A stretch of DNA of 64,000 nt, from assembly GCA_036506275.1 (NCBI GenBank), contig DASXSB010000014.1, forward strand, positions 1 through 64,000, read 5' to 3'. The first letter of the stretch is position 1. Every line of letters starts with the position of its first letter. Origin of the DNA: DASXSB01 sp036506275 (GTDB lineage: Bacteria; Methylomirabilota; Methylomirabilia; Rokubacteriales; CSP1-6). Shown here one piece after another: positions 35,105-43,397 of this stretch. A program made the position numbers and the translations under genes. The notes under the pieces are model-generated. The model saw only the letters and a program-made list of their open reading frames with translations. It was not told the origin of the DNA and did not search any database.

Positions 35105-38100
35105 TCAGCTCTCGCCGAGGAAGTCCTCGCGGGGAGGACGGCGGCGAAGCAGGCTGTAGACGACGGGCACCAGGAACAACGTCGCGAACGTCGCCACGGA
35201 AAGACCGCCGATGACGGCGCGACCGAGGGGCGCGTTCTGCTCTCCGCCTTCGCCGAGCCCGAGCGACATCGGGAGCATGCCGATGATCATGGCGAGGGCG
35301 GTCATCAGCACCGGACGCAAGCGCGTGGCGCCGGCGGCGAGGGCGGCCTCGCGAGCGTCGCCGCTCTCCCGCATCCGGCCGTTCGCGAAGGACACCATGA
35401 GGATGCTGTTGGCGGTGGCCACGCCCACGCTCATGATGGCGCCCATGAGGGCCGGCACGCTGAACGTGGTGTGCGTCACGAAGAGCATCCAGACGATGCC
35501 GCAGAAGCCGGCCGGCAGCGCCGTGATGATGATGAACGGATCGAGCCACGACTGGAAGTTCACGACCATGAGCAGGTAGACGAGCACGACCGCGAAGATG
35601 AGCCCCAGGCCGAGGCGGAGGAAGGCGGAGTTCATGCTTTCCACCTGACCTCGCACGGCGATGGTGTGGCCGGGCGGAAGCTCTCGCCGCGCATCGGCCA
35701 CGATGCGCTGGACGGCCGCCGCCACGCTGCCGAGGTCACGATCCTGGACGTTGGCGTAGATGTCGAAGACGGGTTGCACGTTGGAATGACTGATGACGGC
35801 GGGTGTCTCCCGCCGCTCCAGCGTGGCCAGGTTGCTGAGGAGCTGCTGGCGGCCGGCGGTGCTCTGGGTGATCGACGTGTTCATGAGGGTGTTGACGGAA
35901 TCGATCCGGTCCGGCGGCGTCTGCACGACCACCGGGTACGTGATCCCGGTGCGGGGATCGGACCAGTAATTCGGCGCCACCACCGCGCTCGAGCTCAGGG
36001 AGACGAGCACGTTGTTGGCGACGTCGCGCTGGGTGAGACCGAGTTCCGCCGCGCGCGAGCGGTCGACGTTCACGAGCAGCGAGGGCGTGTTGACGACCTG
36101 ATGCAGGTGCACGTCGACGGCGCCCGGGATCCGGGCCATGCGCGCCGCCACGTCGAGGGCCACGTCGTGCGTCGCCTTCTGGTTGTAGCCGGTGACCTGG
36201 ACGTCGATGGGGGCCGGTAGCCCGAAGTTCAGGATCTGGCTCACCATGTCGGCGGGCTGGAAGAAGAAGGTGACGCCCGGAAACTCGCGCGGGAGCCGCT
36301 CGCGGAGGATCTTCATCCACCGCGCCGTCGGCTGGTGACGTTCCGGGTTCAGGGAGACGAGGATCTCGCCGTCCGACGGCCCCAGCGTCACGCTGTCGGT
36401 GAAGCCGAGGTTCACCGGCTGCGGCTGCCCGATGTTGTCGAGCACGAGCGCGATTTCGTCCTTGGGGATGATGCGACGGATGGCACCCTCGACGTCGGCG
36501 AACACCTGCTCCGTCTCCTCGATCCGGGTACCGGCGGGCGCCCGCACGTGCAGGCGGAACTGCCCGGTGTCCACCGTGGGAAAGAAGTCGCGTCCCACGA
36601 ACGGCAGGAGCCCGAGCCCGCTCGCGACGATCAGGCCGAAGACGAGGAAGACACGCGCGCGTCTGCCGAGAGCCGCTTCCAGGAGCGTGACGTAAGCGGC
36701 CCGTAGTCGCTCGAACCCCCGGTTGAAGGCGTCGTGAACGCGACCGAACACGCCCCTGGCCGTCGGCTCCGCCGTGTGTCCCCCCGCCTCGTACGCGAGG
36801 AGATAGCGGACGAGGGTGGGGATGATCGTCCGCGACAGGAGATACGAGGCCAGCATCGCGAACACGACGGCCATCCCGAGCGGCGTGAACAGGTACTTCG
36901 CGGGACCGACGAGAAACACCACCGGCACGAAGACGATGCAGATGGAGAGCGTCGAGACGAACGCCGGCGTCGCGATCTCAGCGGCGCCGTCGAGGATCGC
37001 CTGGACGAGTCGCTTACCGAGGCCGAGATTCCGGTGGATGTTCTCGATCTCCACGGTGGCGTCGTCGACGAGGATGCCCACGGCAAGGGCCAGGCCTCCG
37101 AGCGTCATCACGTTGAGCGTCTCGCCGAGTCCGCTCAGGATCGTCACCGACGTGAGGATCGAGAGCGGGATGGAGACGATCACGATGAGGGTGCTGCGCC
37201 AGCTCCCGAGGAAGAGCAGGATCATGAGGCCGGTGAGGGCGGCCGCGATCGCTCCCTCCGTCAGCACGCCCGCGATGGCCGCCCGCACGAAGAGCGACTG
37301 ATCGAAGAGCTCCTTGATCTCGAGTCCGGGGGGAGCGGCCGCCCGCAGCGTGGGCAGCAGCTCCTTGAGCTGCTTGACGATCGTCAGCGTGGAGGCGCCG
37401 CCCTTCTTGATGACGGTGAGGAGGGCCGACCGCCGGCCGTCGAGCCGCACCATGTTCGTCTGCACCGCGAAGCCGTCGCGGACGTGGGCGACGTCGCGCA
37501 CGTAGACGGTGGCGCCGTTGACCTGCTTCACGGGCAGGTCGTTGAGGGCGGCCAGCACGTCCGGGCTGCTGTTGAGGCTCACCCGGTACTCTCGCGGTCC
37601 CAGCTTCACGCTCCCCGAGGGCAGGGTCAGGTTCTGGAGGTTGACGGCGCCGCTCACGTCCGCCGCCGAGATCGTCTTCGCGAGAAGCGCCTGTGGATCG
37701 AGATCCACCATGACCTGTCGCGGCTTGCCGCCGTAGGGGAGCGGCAGCGTGATGCCCTGGATGGGCGCGATCTGCTGCCGGATGCGGTAGATGCCGTAAT
37801 CGTAGAGCTCCGCCTCGGACAACGTCTTCCCGCCGAGGGCGAGCTGAATGATCGGCACGCTCGACGCGTTGTAGCGCACGATGAACGGCGGCACCGCCCC
37901 CGGCGGCATCACGCGCAGGATCGTCTGCGACACCGCCGTCACCTGGGCGAGAGCCGCTTCGATGTTCACGTTGGGCTGGAAATAGATCTTGATGACGCTC
38001 ACGCCGGGATAGGTCTGCGACTCGATCGTGCGTACGTCGCTCACCACGGACGAGATCGTGTACTCGGAGTAGGTGGTGATGCGGGATGCCATCTCCTCCG

Positions 38101-38266
38101 TGGAGAGGCCGCCGTAGTTCCAGATGACGGAGACGACGGGGATGTCGATCTCGGGGAAGATGTCGGTCGGGGTCGTCACGATCGCGAAGACGCCGAGCAG
38201 TACGATCGCGAGGCCCATCACCACGAAGGTGTAGGGACGACGAAGCGCGAGCCGAACGATCCACAT
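35105..38266 (-). CDS. RND-family inner-membrane efflux pump (AcrB/CzcA-like)
   Basis: A 1053-residue resistance-nodulation-division transporter. The start MWIVRLALRRPYTFVVMGLAIVLLG is the first membrane helix, and IFPEIDIPVVSVIWNYGG follows, as in AcrB-type pumps. Two large periplasmic loops and twelve predicted membrane helices are visible; LAVGILVDDATVEIENIHR holds the helix-4 acidic residues for proton coupling. Substrates cannot be told; the helix-4 pattern DDA fits the hydrophobe-exporting rather than heavy-metal branch. It is the first gene of pump, adaptor, binding-protein. The 160-base gap to the SOD-rhodanese gene (38267-38426) shows no other gene. Confidence 0.93.
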   Translation of the reverse strand: MWIVRLALRRPYTFVVMGLAIVLLGVFAIVTTPTDIFPEIDIPVVSVIWNYGGLSTEEMASRITTYSEYTISSVVSDVRTIESQTYPGVSVIKIYFQPNVNIEAALAQVTAVSQTILRVMPPGAVPPFIVRYNASSVPIIQLALGGKTLSEAELYDYGIYRIRQQIAPIQGITLPLPYGGKPRQVMVDLDPQALLAKTISAADVSGAVNLQNLTLPSGSVKLGPREYRVSLNSSPDVLAALNDLPVKQVNGATVYVRDVAHVRDGFAVQTNMVRLDGRRSALLTVIKKGGASTLTIVKQLKELLPTLRAAAPPGLEIKELFDQSLFVRAAIAGVLTEGAIAAALTGLMILLFLGSWRSTLIVIVSIPLSILTSVTILSGLGETLNVMTLGGLALAVGILVDDATVEIENIHRNLGLGKRLVQAILDGAAEIATPAFVSTLSICIVFVPVVFLVGPAKYLFTPLGMAVVFAMLASYLLSRTIIPTLVRYLLAYEAGGHTAEPTARGVFGRVHDAFNRGFERLRAAYVTLLEAALGRRARVFLVFGLIVASGLGLLPFVGRDFFPTVDTGQFRLHVRAPAGTRIEETEQVFADVEGAIRRIIPKDEIALVLDNIGQPQPVNLGFTDSVTLGPSDGEILVSLNPERHQPTARWMKILRERLPREFPGVTFFFQPADMVSQILNFGLPAPIDVQVTGYNQKATHDVALDVAARMARIPGAVDVHLHQVVNTPSLLVNVDRSRAAELGLTQRDVANNVLVSLSSSAVVAPNYWSDPRTGITYPVVVQTPPDRIDSVNTLMNTSITQSTAGRQQLLSNLATLERRETPAVISHSNVQPVFDIYANVQDRDLGSVAAAVQRIVADARRELPPGHTIAVRGQVESMNSAFLRLGLGLIFAVVLVYLLMVVNFQSWLDPFIIITALPAGFCGIVWMLFVTHTTFSVPALMGAIMSVGVATANSILMVSFANGRMRESGDAREAALAAGATRLRPVLMTALAMIIGMLPMSLGLGEGGEQNAPLGRAVIGGLSVATFATLFLVPVVYSLLRRRPPREDFLGES

Positions 38267-38426
38267 GTCCTTGCACAGGTGATGCGGCTTCGGCAGGACG
38301 CGATTCGTGCTCGGGATTTCTTCCAGATTCGGGCGGAGTGCCCGATCCGGTTACGGCAACGTCGGGGCGAGCGCGCCCTCCATCACGGCCGGGCGCCGCC
38401 GGTCGCGAGGAGGGCGCGTGAGGCCG

Positions 38427-39383
38427 CTATCCGGTCGGGCGGAGCGCCCGCGCTCCTCCCGCGGCGTACCACGCGGACACGCCGCCGCGGATGTAGCGTG
38501 CGTCGAGCCCACGCTCCCGCAGCGTTCGCGTGACGTTGCAGCCGACGTGAAAGCCGTAGGCGCAGTAGACCGCGATGGGCTCGTCAGGCGACAGCTCTCC
38601 GATCCACTCCTCCACGCGATCGGGATCGCGCCAGATCGCGCCCTCCATGAGGTCGACCGTCCTCGAAATGTGATGGCGCGGGCGGGCGTCCAGGAGTTGC
38701 ACCCGTTCGCCCTTGGCGAGCCGCGCCGACAGCTCCTCGATGGACAGCGACGGGAGGCTCTGGTCCGAGGGATCTTCCGACGGGAGCGCCCGGTCGGCGC
38801 GCGCCGCCGCGATCCGCTCCGTGACCGCCGCCCAGTTCACGTTACGCATGAAGGCGTCGATGTAGGCGGTGGCATTGGCGCCGAAATCCATGTGGTAAGC
38901 GTGCTCGTACATGTCGAGAGCGAGGACGGGAGCGGCGTCGATGGCCGCCTGTGAATGATCGAACGCGAGCTGGGTGCCGAGGCGCTTGGTTCTTCGGGAG
39001 TAGGTGAGCAGGGCCCAGCCGGAGCCACCCGCCAGCGATTGCGCGGTGCCCACGAACTCACGCCGCCACGCGGCCACGCTTCCGAAGTGCTCCTCGAGCG
39101 TGGCGCCGATGCCGGCGGCGATCTTGTTGCCCTCGCCACCCAGATTTCCGAAATACAGCTCGTGGAGCACGACGGAGTTCATGGCGATGAGCTCCTCGCG
39201 CTTGAGGCCACGGAGCCGGTAGCCGGGGGCGCCCGCGTCCAGTCCGGCCAGCTCGCGCCGGACCGCGTTCAGCGTGCGCACGGCGCCGCCGTAGTTGTTC
39301 TCGTAATGGCTGACGATGAGGCGCTCCGAGAGTCCATTCAGCGTCCACGGTCGCACGGGAATGGGGGTGATCTGCTCGTTCAT
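38427..39383 (-). CDS. Fe/Mn superoxide dismutase fused to a rhodanese domain (ChrC-ChrE-like)
   Basis: A 318-residue fusion. Residues 1-205 are an iron/manganese superoxide dismutase with metal ligands His in SHYENNY, His in NSVVLHELYFGNLGG, and Asp/His in DMYEHAYHMDFG. Residues about 220-310 are a rhodanese with active-site Cys in VYCAYGFHVG. It removes superoxide; the rhodanese may handle sulfur or redox damage. In Cupriavidus chromate operons the dismutase ChrC and rhodanese-like ChrE are separate genes; here they are one protein. AAGGAGAGG precedes the ATG at 39383. Transcription starts from an operator-bearing promoter at 39513-39550 identical in design to that of chrB. Confidence 0.9.
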   Translation of the reverse strand: MNEQITPIPVRPWTLNGLSERLIVSHYENNYGGAVRTLNAVRRELAGLDAGAPGYRLRGLKREELIAMNSVVLHELYFGNLGGEGNKIAAGIGATLEEHFGSVAAWRREFVGTAQSLAGGSGWALLTYSRRTKRLGTQLAFDHSQAAIDAAPVLALDMYEHAYHMDFGANATAYIDAFMRNVNWAAVTERIAAARADRALPSEDPSDQSLPSLSIEELSARLAKGERVQLLDARPRHHISRTVDLMEGAIWRDPDRVEEWIGELSPDEPIAVYCAYGFHVGCNVTRTLRERGLDARYIRGGVSAWYAAGGARALRPTG

Positions 39384-39442
39384 GGCGTCTATCCTCTCCT
39401 TGTCGTGGGCCGTCCTCGATTGCGACGCGTTCTTTCGCGTCG

Positions 39443-39481
39443 TCACCGCCCTCCGGGCTCGTGACGGGCGCCGTTCCGCAT
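39443..39481 (-). CDS. Possible 12-codon leader peptide in the SOD-rhodanese 5' leader
   Basis: In the roughly 130-base leader between the predicted promoter and the dismutase start, AAGGAG followed six bases later by ATG at 39481 opens a 12-codon frame (MRNGARHEPGGR) with a TGA at 39443. Its ribosome site is as good as that of the dismutase gene. A translated leader could tune expression, but a chance ORF is quite possible in GC-rich DNA. Confidence 0.3.
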   Translation of the reverse strand: MRNGARHEPGGR

Positions 39482-39512
39482 CGCTTTCTCCTTCCGGCCT
39501 GGCCGACGACTT

Positions 39513-39550
39513 TGTTTCTGAATGAAACAATAGTTTCACCACGATGTCAA
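39513..39550 (-). promoter_or_regulatory. Promoter with three-half-site operator for the SOD-rhodanese gene
   Basis: On the minus strand, TTGACA (39550-39545), a 17-bp spacer and TTTCAT (39527-39522) form a sigma-70-type promoter. Overlapping it, 39538-39513 reads TGAAAC-TATT-GTTTCA-TTCA-GAAACA, giving half-sites GAAAC, N4, GTTTC, N5, GAAAC. The element occupies the same place relative to -35 and -10 as the copy at chrB (40212-40249) and matches it at 23 of 26 positions. It probably binds one regulator, most likely ChrB, that represses both units. Confidence 0.82.
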
Positions 39551-39589
39551 GCCGTGATCTGCCGGGGGACGGCCCGGGCGCGGAGGCGC

Positions 39590-40185
39590 TCAGGGCGCGA
39601 GGCCGCGGACGATCAGATCGTCGAAGGCCGTCACGGAGTCGGCCTTCGTCCACAAGCCGACCCGCCCCGCGCGATAGCGCGCGTCGCGGTGATCGAGGCG
39701 CAGGGTGCCGTCGAGATAGCCCTGGATGTGATCCCCCACGGCGACGACCCGGATGGTGTGCCACTGACCGAGGTGCGGCGGCGTCACGCGCGCGCTGGCG
39801 AGCTGGCGCGGATGAGATAGTAGTGACCCTCCGCGAAGCGGAAGACGATTCCGCCCGAGGCATCCTCGCGTCCCGAGATCGGCTTGAAGCGAACGGTCAC
39901 GTCGACGTCGCCGTAGGGCCCCGCCGGCGCCACGATCACGTCGTACGTCTTCGCCGTCTCGCGCTGGAGCAGCGCGCGCCGCCCGCTGGGGGCGCCGGCG
40001 ACCTCTTCGATGGTCCAGCGCCCGTCGACGATCTGCCAGCCCTGGAGATCACCGGTTTCGAAGTCGTAGGCGGTGGCGGCGGCGGTGGCGACGGCGCCGG
40101 CCGCCGCCCGCGCGGGCAGCGGTGGCAGCGCGCTCACGACGAAGACGAGCACGAGCACGAGACGGAACCAGGCGGCCTGCTTCAT
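39590..40185 (-). pseudogene. Exported laminin-G/DUF1080-like gene broken by an internal deletion and frameshift
   Basis: The first frame (ATG at 40185, GGGAGGG ribosome site) encodes a signal peptide (MKQAAWFRLVLVLVFVVSAL) and a jellyroll domain (YDFETGDLQGWQIVDGRW, GGIVFRFAEGHYYLIRA), then leaves the family and stops at 39784. A second frame carries the rest, RQLASARVTPPHLGQWHTI, VAVGDHIQGYLDG and AFDDLIVRGLAP, ending at 39590. The two match consecutive parts of the 3-keto-disaccharide hydrolase/DUF1080-like fold, but a block of about 15-20 residues normally between LIRA and the RQLAS segment is absent. A deletion of non-multiple-of-three length near 39815 explains this. It sits between the two chr promoters, reading away from chrB. 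Confidence 0.72.
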
Positions 40186-40211
40186 GACAACCCTCCCGGG
40201 AGCGATTGGGC

Positions 40212-40249
40212 TTGACAGTATCATGAAACTACTGTTTCATACCGAAACA
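40212..40249 (+). promoter_or_regulatory. Promoter with three-half-site operator for the chr operon
   Basis: TTGACA (40212-40217), 17 bp and TTTCAT (40235-40240) form the promoter. The element at 40224-40249 reads TGAAAC-TACT-GTTTCA-TACC-GAAACA and covers the -10 box; its last base is the A of the chrB ATG. The layout is the same as at 39513-39550. With transcription starting about seven bases after the -10, the mRNA would begin at or next to the ATG, in keeping with the lack of a ribosome site: chrB is probably leaderless. ChrB is the likely binder, so the site would give self-repression. Confidence 0.82.
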
Positions 40250-41199
40250 TGAGCCAGCCATCGGTCCTTCTGCTCCTGGTCGGGGTTCCGCCCACGCCGT
40301 CGAGCCTGCGCGTGCGCGTGTGGCGCCGCCTCCGTTCGCTGGGCGCGGTGGCCCTCAAGCGGTCCGCCTATCTCCTCCCCGACACTCCCGAGCTCTACGA
40401 GGATTTCCAGTGGCTTGCCCAGGAGATCCAGCGGGAAGGGGGGGACGCCACGCTCGTCCGCGTCCATCAGATCGAGAACCTGACCGACGCCGACGTGCTC
40501 CGTCTCTTCCAGGAGCCCCGCGACCAGGACTACCGGCACCTCGCGGCGCGCTATCGCAAGATGCTGCAGGGCCTCGAGCGCAAGGGGGCGGCGACGCGGA
40601 CACGAGTGCAAGACGACCTCGCCCGGCTCGCCAAGGACCATCAGCGTATCCGTGACATCGACTTCTTCGACGCCCCCGGCGGCGCCGAAGTGCGGCGTCT
40701 CGAGGAGGCCATCGCCATGCGCACCCGGCGCCCGGAATCCGTCCGTCGCGAAGAGCGGCCCACCCTCGATCTCGCCGCCCTGCGCCGTCGGCGGTGGGTC
40801 ACCCGCCCGCGCCCGCACATCGATCGCATCGCCTCCGCGTGGCTGATCAAGCGCTTCATCGACGCCGATGCCCAGTTCGTGTTCGCGCCGGCGTCGGAGT
40901 TCCCGAAGGACGCCATCCCGTTCGACGCGCCGGGGGTGGAGCTCAGTCACCAGGGTGAGGACTGCACGTTCGAGACGCTCCTGAAACGCGCGCGGCTGCG
41001 CGATCGACGACTCGCCCGCCTCGCCGAGATCGTCCACGAGGCCGACCTCCGCGACGGCAAGTACCCGCGCGAGGAAGCCCGCGGTATCGACGTCGCCGTG
41101 CGCGCGCTGCTCGCCGCGTCCACCGACGACCACCAGGTGCTCGCCCAGGGCATGACCCTGTTCGACGGTCTTTACGCCACGACGTCACGGAAGGGTTAG
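40249..41199 (+). CDS. chrB: ChrB chromate-responsive regulator
   Basis: A 316-residue ChrB with both usual halves: the N-terminal DNA-binding domain (LRVRVWRRLRSLGAVALKRSAYLLPD, to about 160) and the C-terminal ChrB_C domain from about 185 (RPHIDRIASAWLIKRFID, FDAPGVELSHQGEDCTFETL, IVHEADLRDGKY). ChrB represses chr operons and lets them open when chromate is sensed. The ATG at 40249 lacks a ribosome site and overlaps the operator; a leaderless mRNA fits. It heads an operon of five tightly packed genes. Confidence 0.9.
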   Translation: MSQPSVLLLLVGVPPTPSSLRVRVWRRLRSLGAVALKRSAYLLPDTPELYEDFQWLAQEIQREGGDATLVRVHQIENLTDADVLRLFQEPRDQDYRHLAARYRKMLQGLERKGAATRTRVQDDLARLAKDHQRIRDIDFFDAPGGAEVRRLEEAIAMRTRRPESVRREERPTLDLAALRRRRWVTRPRPHIDRIASAWLIKRFIDADAQFVFAPASEFPKDAIPFDAPGVELSHQGEDCTFETLLKRARLRDRRLARLAEIVHEADLRDGKYPREEARGIDVAVRALLAASTDDHQVLAQGMTLFDGLYATTSRKG

Positions 41200-41200
41200 C

Positions 41201-42181
41201 ATGCTGATCCTGTCCCGCCGCGACGTGATCGAGCTCCTGACGCTGCGCGACTGCATCGACGCCGTGGAGCAGGCCTTCCGACTCCATGTCGAGGGGCGCA
41301 CGCTGCGCCCGCGCGTGCTCGGGATGCCGGCCGCCGACGGCGGGTTCCACATCAAGGCGGCGGGGTTGGCGGGGGCGAGGAGTTATTTCGCGGCCAAGAT
41401 CAACGCGAACTTCCCGGAGAATCCGCGGCGCTACGGGCGGCCCGCCATCCAGGGCACGGTCGTGCTCGCCGACGCGACGACGGGCGAGCCGCTGGCGGTG
41501 ATGGACTCCGGGAGCGTGACCGCCTTGCGGACGGGCGCGGCCACGGCGGTGGCGGCGAAATATCTCGCGCGCACGGACGCGCGCACGGCCACGATCGTGG
41601 GCGCGGGCGTCCAGGGCGAGCCCCAGCTGGCGGCGATCGCGGCCGTGCTGCCGCTCACGCGCGCGTGGGTGTTCGACCTCGATCAGGCGCGCGCGGAAGG
41701 CATGGCGGCCCGCGCCACCGCGCAGCTCGGCGTGGCGGTGGTGGCCGGGCGCGATCTTCGCGCCGCCCTGCGTGACAGCGACGTCTGCGTCACGTGCACG
41801 CCGTCGCGGCGCGTCCTCGTGGCGGCCGGCGACGTCGGCCCCGGAATCTTCATCGCGGCCGTCGGCGCCGACAGCGAAGGCAAACAGGAGCTCGACCCCG
41901 CCCTCGTCGCCTCCGCCACCCTCGTCGTCGACATGCTCGACCAGTGCGCCGTCATCGGCGAATTGCAGCACGCGCTCGCCGCCGGGCTGCTCGGGCGCGA
42001 GGACGTCCACGCCGAGCTGGCCGACGTCGTCGTCGGACGGCGTCCCGGGCGATCGCGCGCGGACGAGATCACGATCTTCGACAGCTCGGGCACCGCCCTC
42101 GAGGACGTTGCCGCCGCCCTCTGCGTCTACGAGAAGGCGTGCGCGGTGGGGCGGGGGATGGAGGTCAAGCTCGATGCCTGA
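41201..42181 (+). CDS. Ornithine cyclodeaminase / mu-crystallin family protein
   Basis: A 326-residue NAD(P)-binding protein: N-terminal substrate domain (LTLRDCIDAVEQAFRLHVEG, GGFHIKAAG with the Lys-bearing loop, SYFAAKINANFPENP) and a Rossmann fold (TATIVGAGVQGEPQLAAIAAV). This family includes ornithine cyclodeaminase, alanine dehydrogenase and ketimine reductases, so the substrate cannot be fixed. It starts two bases after chrB and overlaps chrA by eight bases. Its place inside a chromate operon is unusual; an NAD(P)H-dependent reducing role is possible but is speculation. Confidence 0.85.
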   Translation: MLILSRRDVIELLTLRDCIDAVEQAFRLHVEGRTLRPRVLGMPAADGGFHIKAAGLAGARSYFAAKINANFPENPRRYGRPAIQGTVVLADATTGEPLAVMDSGSVTALRTGAATAVAAKYLARTDARTATIVGAGVQGEPQLAAIAAVLPLTRAWVFDLDQARAEGMAARATAQLGVAVVAGRDLRAALRDSDVCVTCTPSRRVLVAAGDVGPGIFIAAVGADSEGKQELDPALVASATLVVDMLDQCAVIGELQHALAAGLLGREDVHAELADVVVGRRPGRSRADEITIFDSSGTALEDVAAALCVYEKACAVGRGMEVKLDA

Positions 42182-43397
42182 ACCCACGGATGGCGGGACC
42201 ACGAATCGCTGGAAGGAAATCGCGACCGGCTTTCTGAAGATCGGCGCCACCGGGTACGGCGGTCCCGCCATCATGGGCGTGATGCAGGCGGAGTTTCAGG
42301 AGCGGCGTCAGTGGGTTTCGAAGCCGCAATTCGTGGAAGGCCTGGCCCTCGTCAACGTCCTCCCCGGCGCCACCGCCGTCGAGCTCGGTATTTTTCTCGG
42401 GTATGCCCGCGGCGGATGGTGGGGCGGCCTCGTGGCCGGACTCTGCTTCGCCGCCCCCGGCTTCGTGGTGATGCTCGCTCTCGCACTGGCGTACGCCACG
42501 CTTGACGTGAATCCGATCGTTCGGAGCGCGCTCTACGGTCTGGGGCCGGTCGTGCTCGCGATCTTCGTGGTGGCCCTCGTGCGCCTCGGGCGGTCAGCCC
42601 TGCGCGCGTGGCCGCAGCGACTCATCGCGACCGCCGCCGCCGTCGCCGCGCTCCTGAGCCCGATCGGCGCCGCCGCCATCCTGCTCCTCGCGGGAGCCGT
42701 CGGTCTCTTCCTCTTCCACTCGCGGCGCGCGGGGGCCATCGTGCTTCTCGCGCTGACGGCCGGCATCGCCCTCATGCCGTTCGTCGTGTGGTCTCCCCTC
42801 GGCTCCCTGATCACGAGCGGCGGTCCCGGGTTCGGGAGGGTCATCGCGCTCTTCTCGACCATCGGCACCGTCACCTTCGGCGGTGGGTTGTCGATGATCG
42901 CGCTCGTGGAGGAGCACGTGGTCCATCGCCTGCACTGGCTGACGCCGCCAGAGTTCATCGCGGGCCTCGCCCTCGGCCAGCTCACGCCGGGTCCGATATT
43001 GATGGTGGCCGCGTTCATCGGCTACAAGCTGCTCGGCGTCGGCGGCGCCGTCGCCGCCGCGGTCGCGATGTTCCTGCCGTCGTTCGTGCTCATGCTGGCA
43101 ATCCTGCCCGCGTTCGACCGCGTGCGGAAACTCACGTGGATGAAGGCCGTCATCCAGGGCATCGGTCCCGCCGTCATCGGCGTCATGGCGGTGGCGCTTT
43201 CTCGCCTGGCGCCGGCCTCGGCGCCCGATCCCGTCGCCGTCATCGTGCTGGTGGCGGCGGTGGCCGTGCTCCTGTTCGGGCAGGTGGCGCCCCTGCCGGC
43301 GATGCTCGGGGGCGCCGTGCTTGGAGTGGCGCGGAGCTGGCTCGCGGCGCTGCCGGGTCTGAAGCCGGCTCTCGGTCTCGGCCTCTGGGTTCGATGA
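42174..43397 (+). CDS. chrA: ChrA chromate transporter (first copy)
   Basis: A 407-residue long-chain ChrA with two CHR domains: the first has FLKIGATGYGGPAIMGVMQAEF and VNVLPGATAVELGIFLGY, the second FSTIGTVTFGGGLSMIALVEEHVV and LGQLTPGPILMVAAFIGYK, separated by a hydrophobic link. About ten membrane helices. ChrA uses the membrane potential to pump chromate out of the cell. The ATG at 42174 overlaps the preceding gene by eight bases, and a second ChrA gene overlaps its stop by four. Confidence 0.95.
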   Translation: MPEPTDGGTTNRWKEIATGFLKIGATGYGGPAIMGVMQAEFQERRQWVSKPQFVEGLALVNVLPGATAVELGIFLGYARGGWWGGLVAGLCFAAPGFVVMLALALAYATLDVNPIVRSALYGLGPVVLAIFVVALVRLGRSALRAWPQRLIATAAAVAALLSPIGAAAILLLAGAVGLFLFHSRRAGAIVLLALTAGIALMPFVVWSPLGSLITSGGPGFGRVIALFSTIGTVTFGGGLSMIALVEEHVVHRLHWLTPPEFIAGLALGQLTPGPILMVAAFIGYKLLGVGGAVAAAVAMFLPSFVLMLAILPAFDRVRKLTWMKAVIQGIGPAVIGVMAVALSRLAPASAPDPVAVIVLVAAVAVLLFGQVAPLPAMLGGAVLGVARSWLAALPGLKPALGLGLWVR

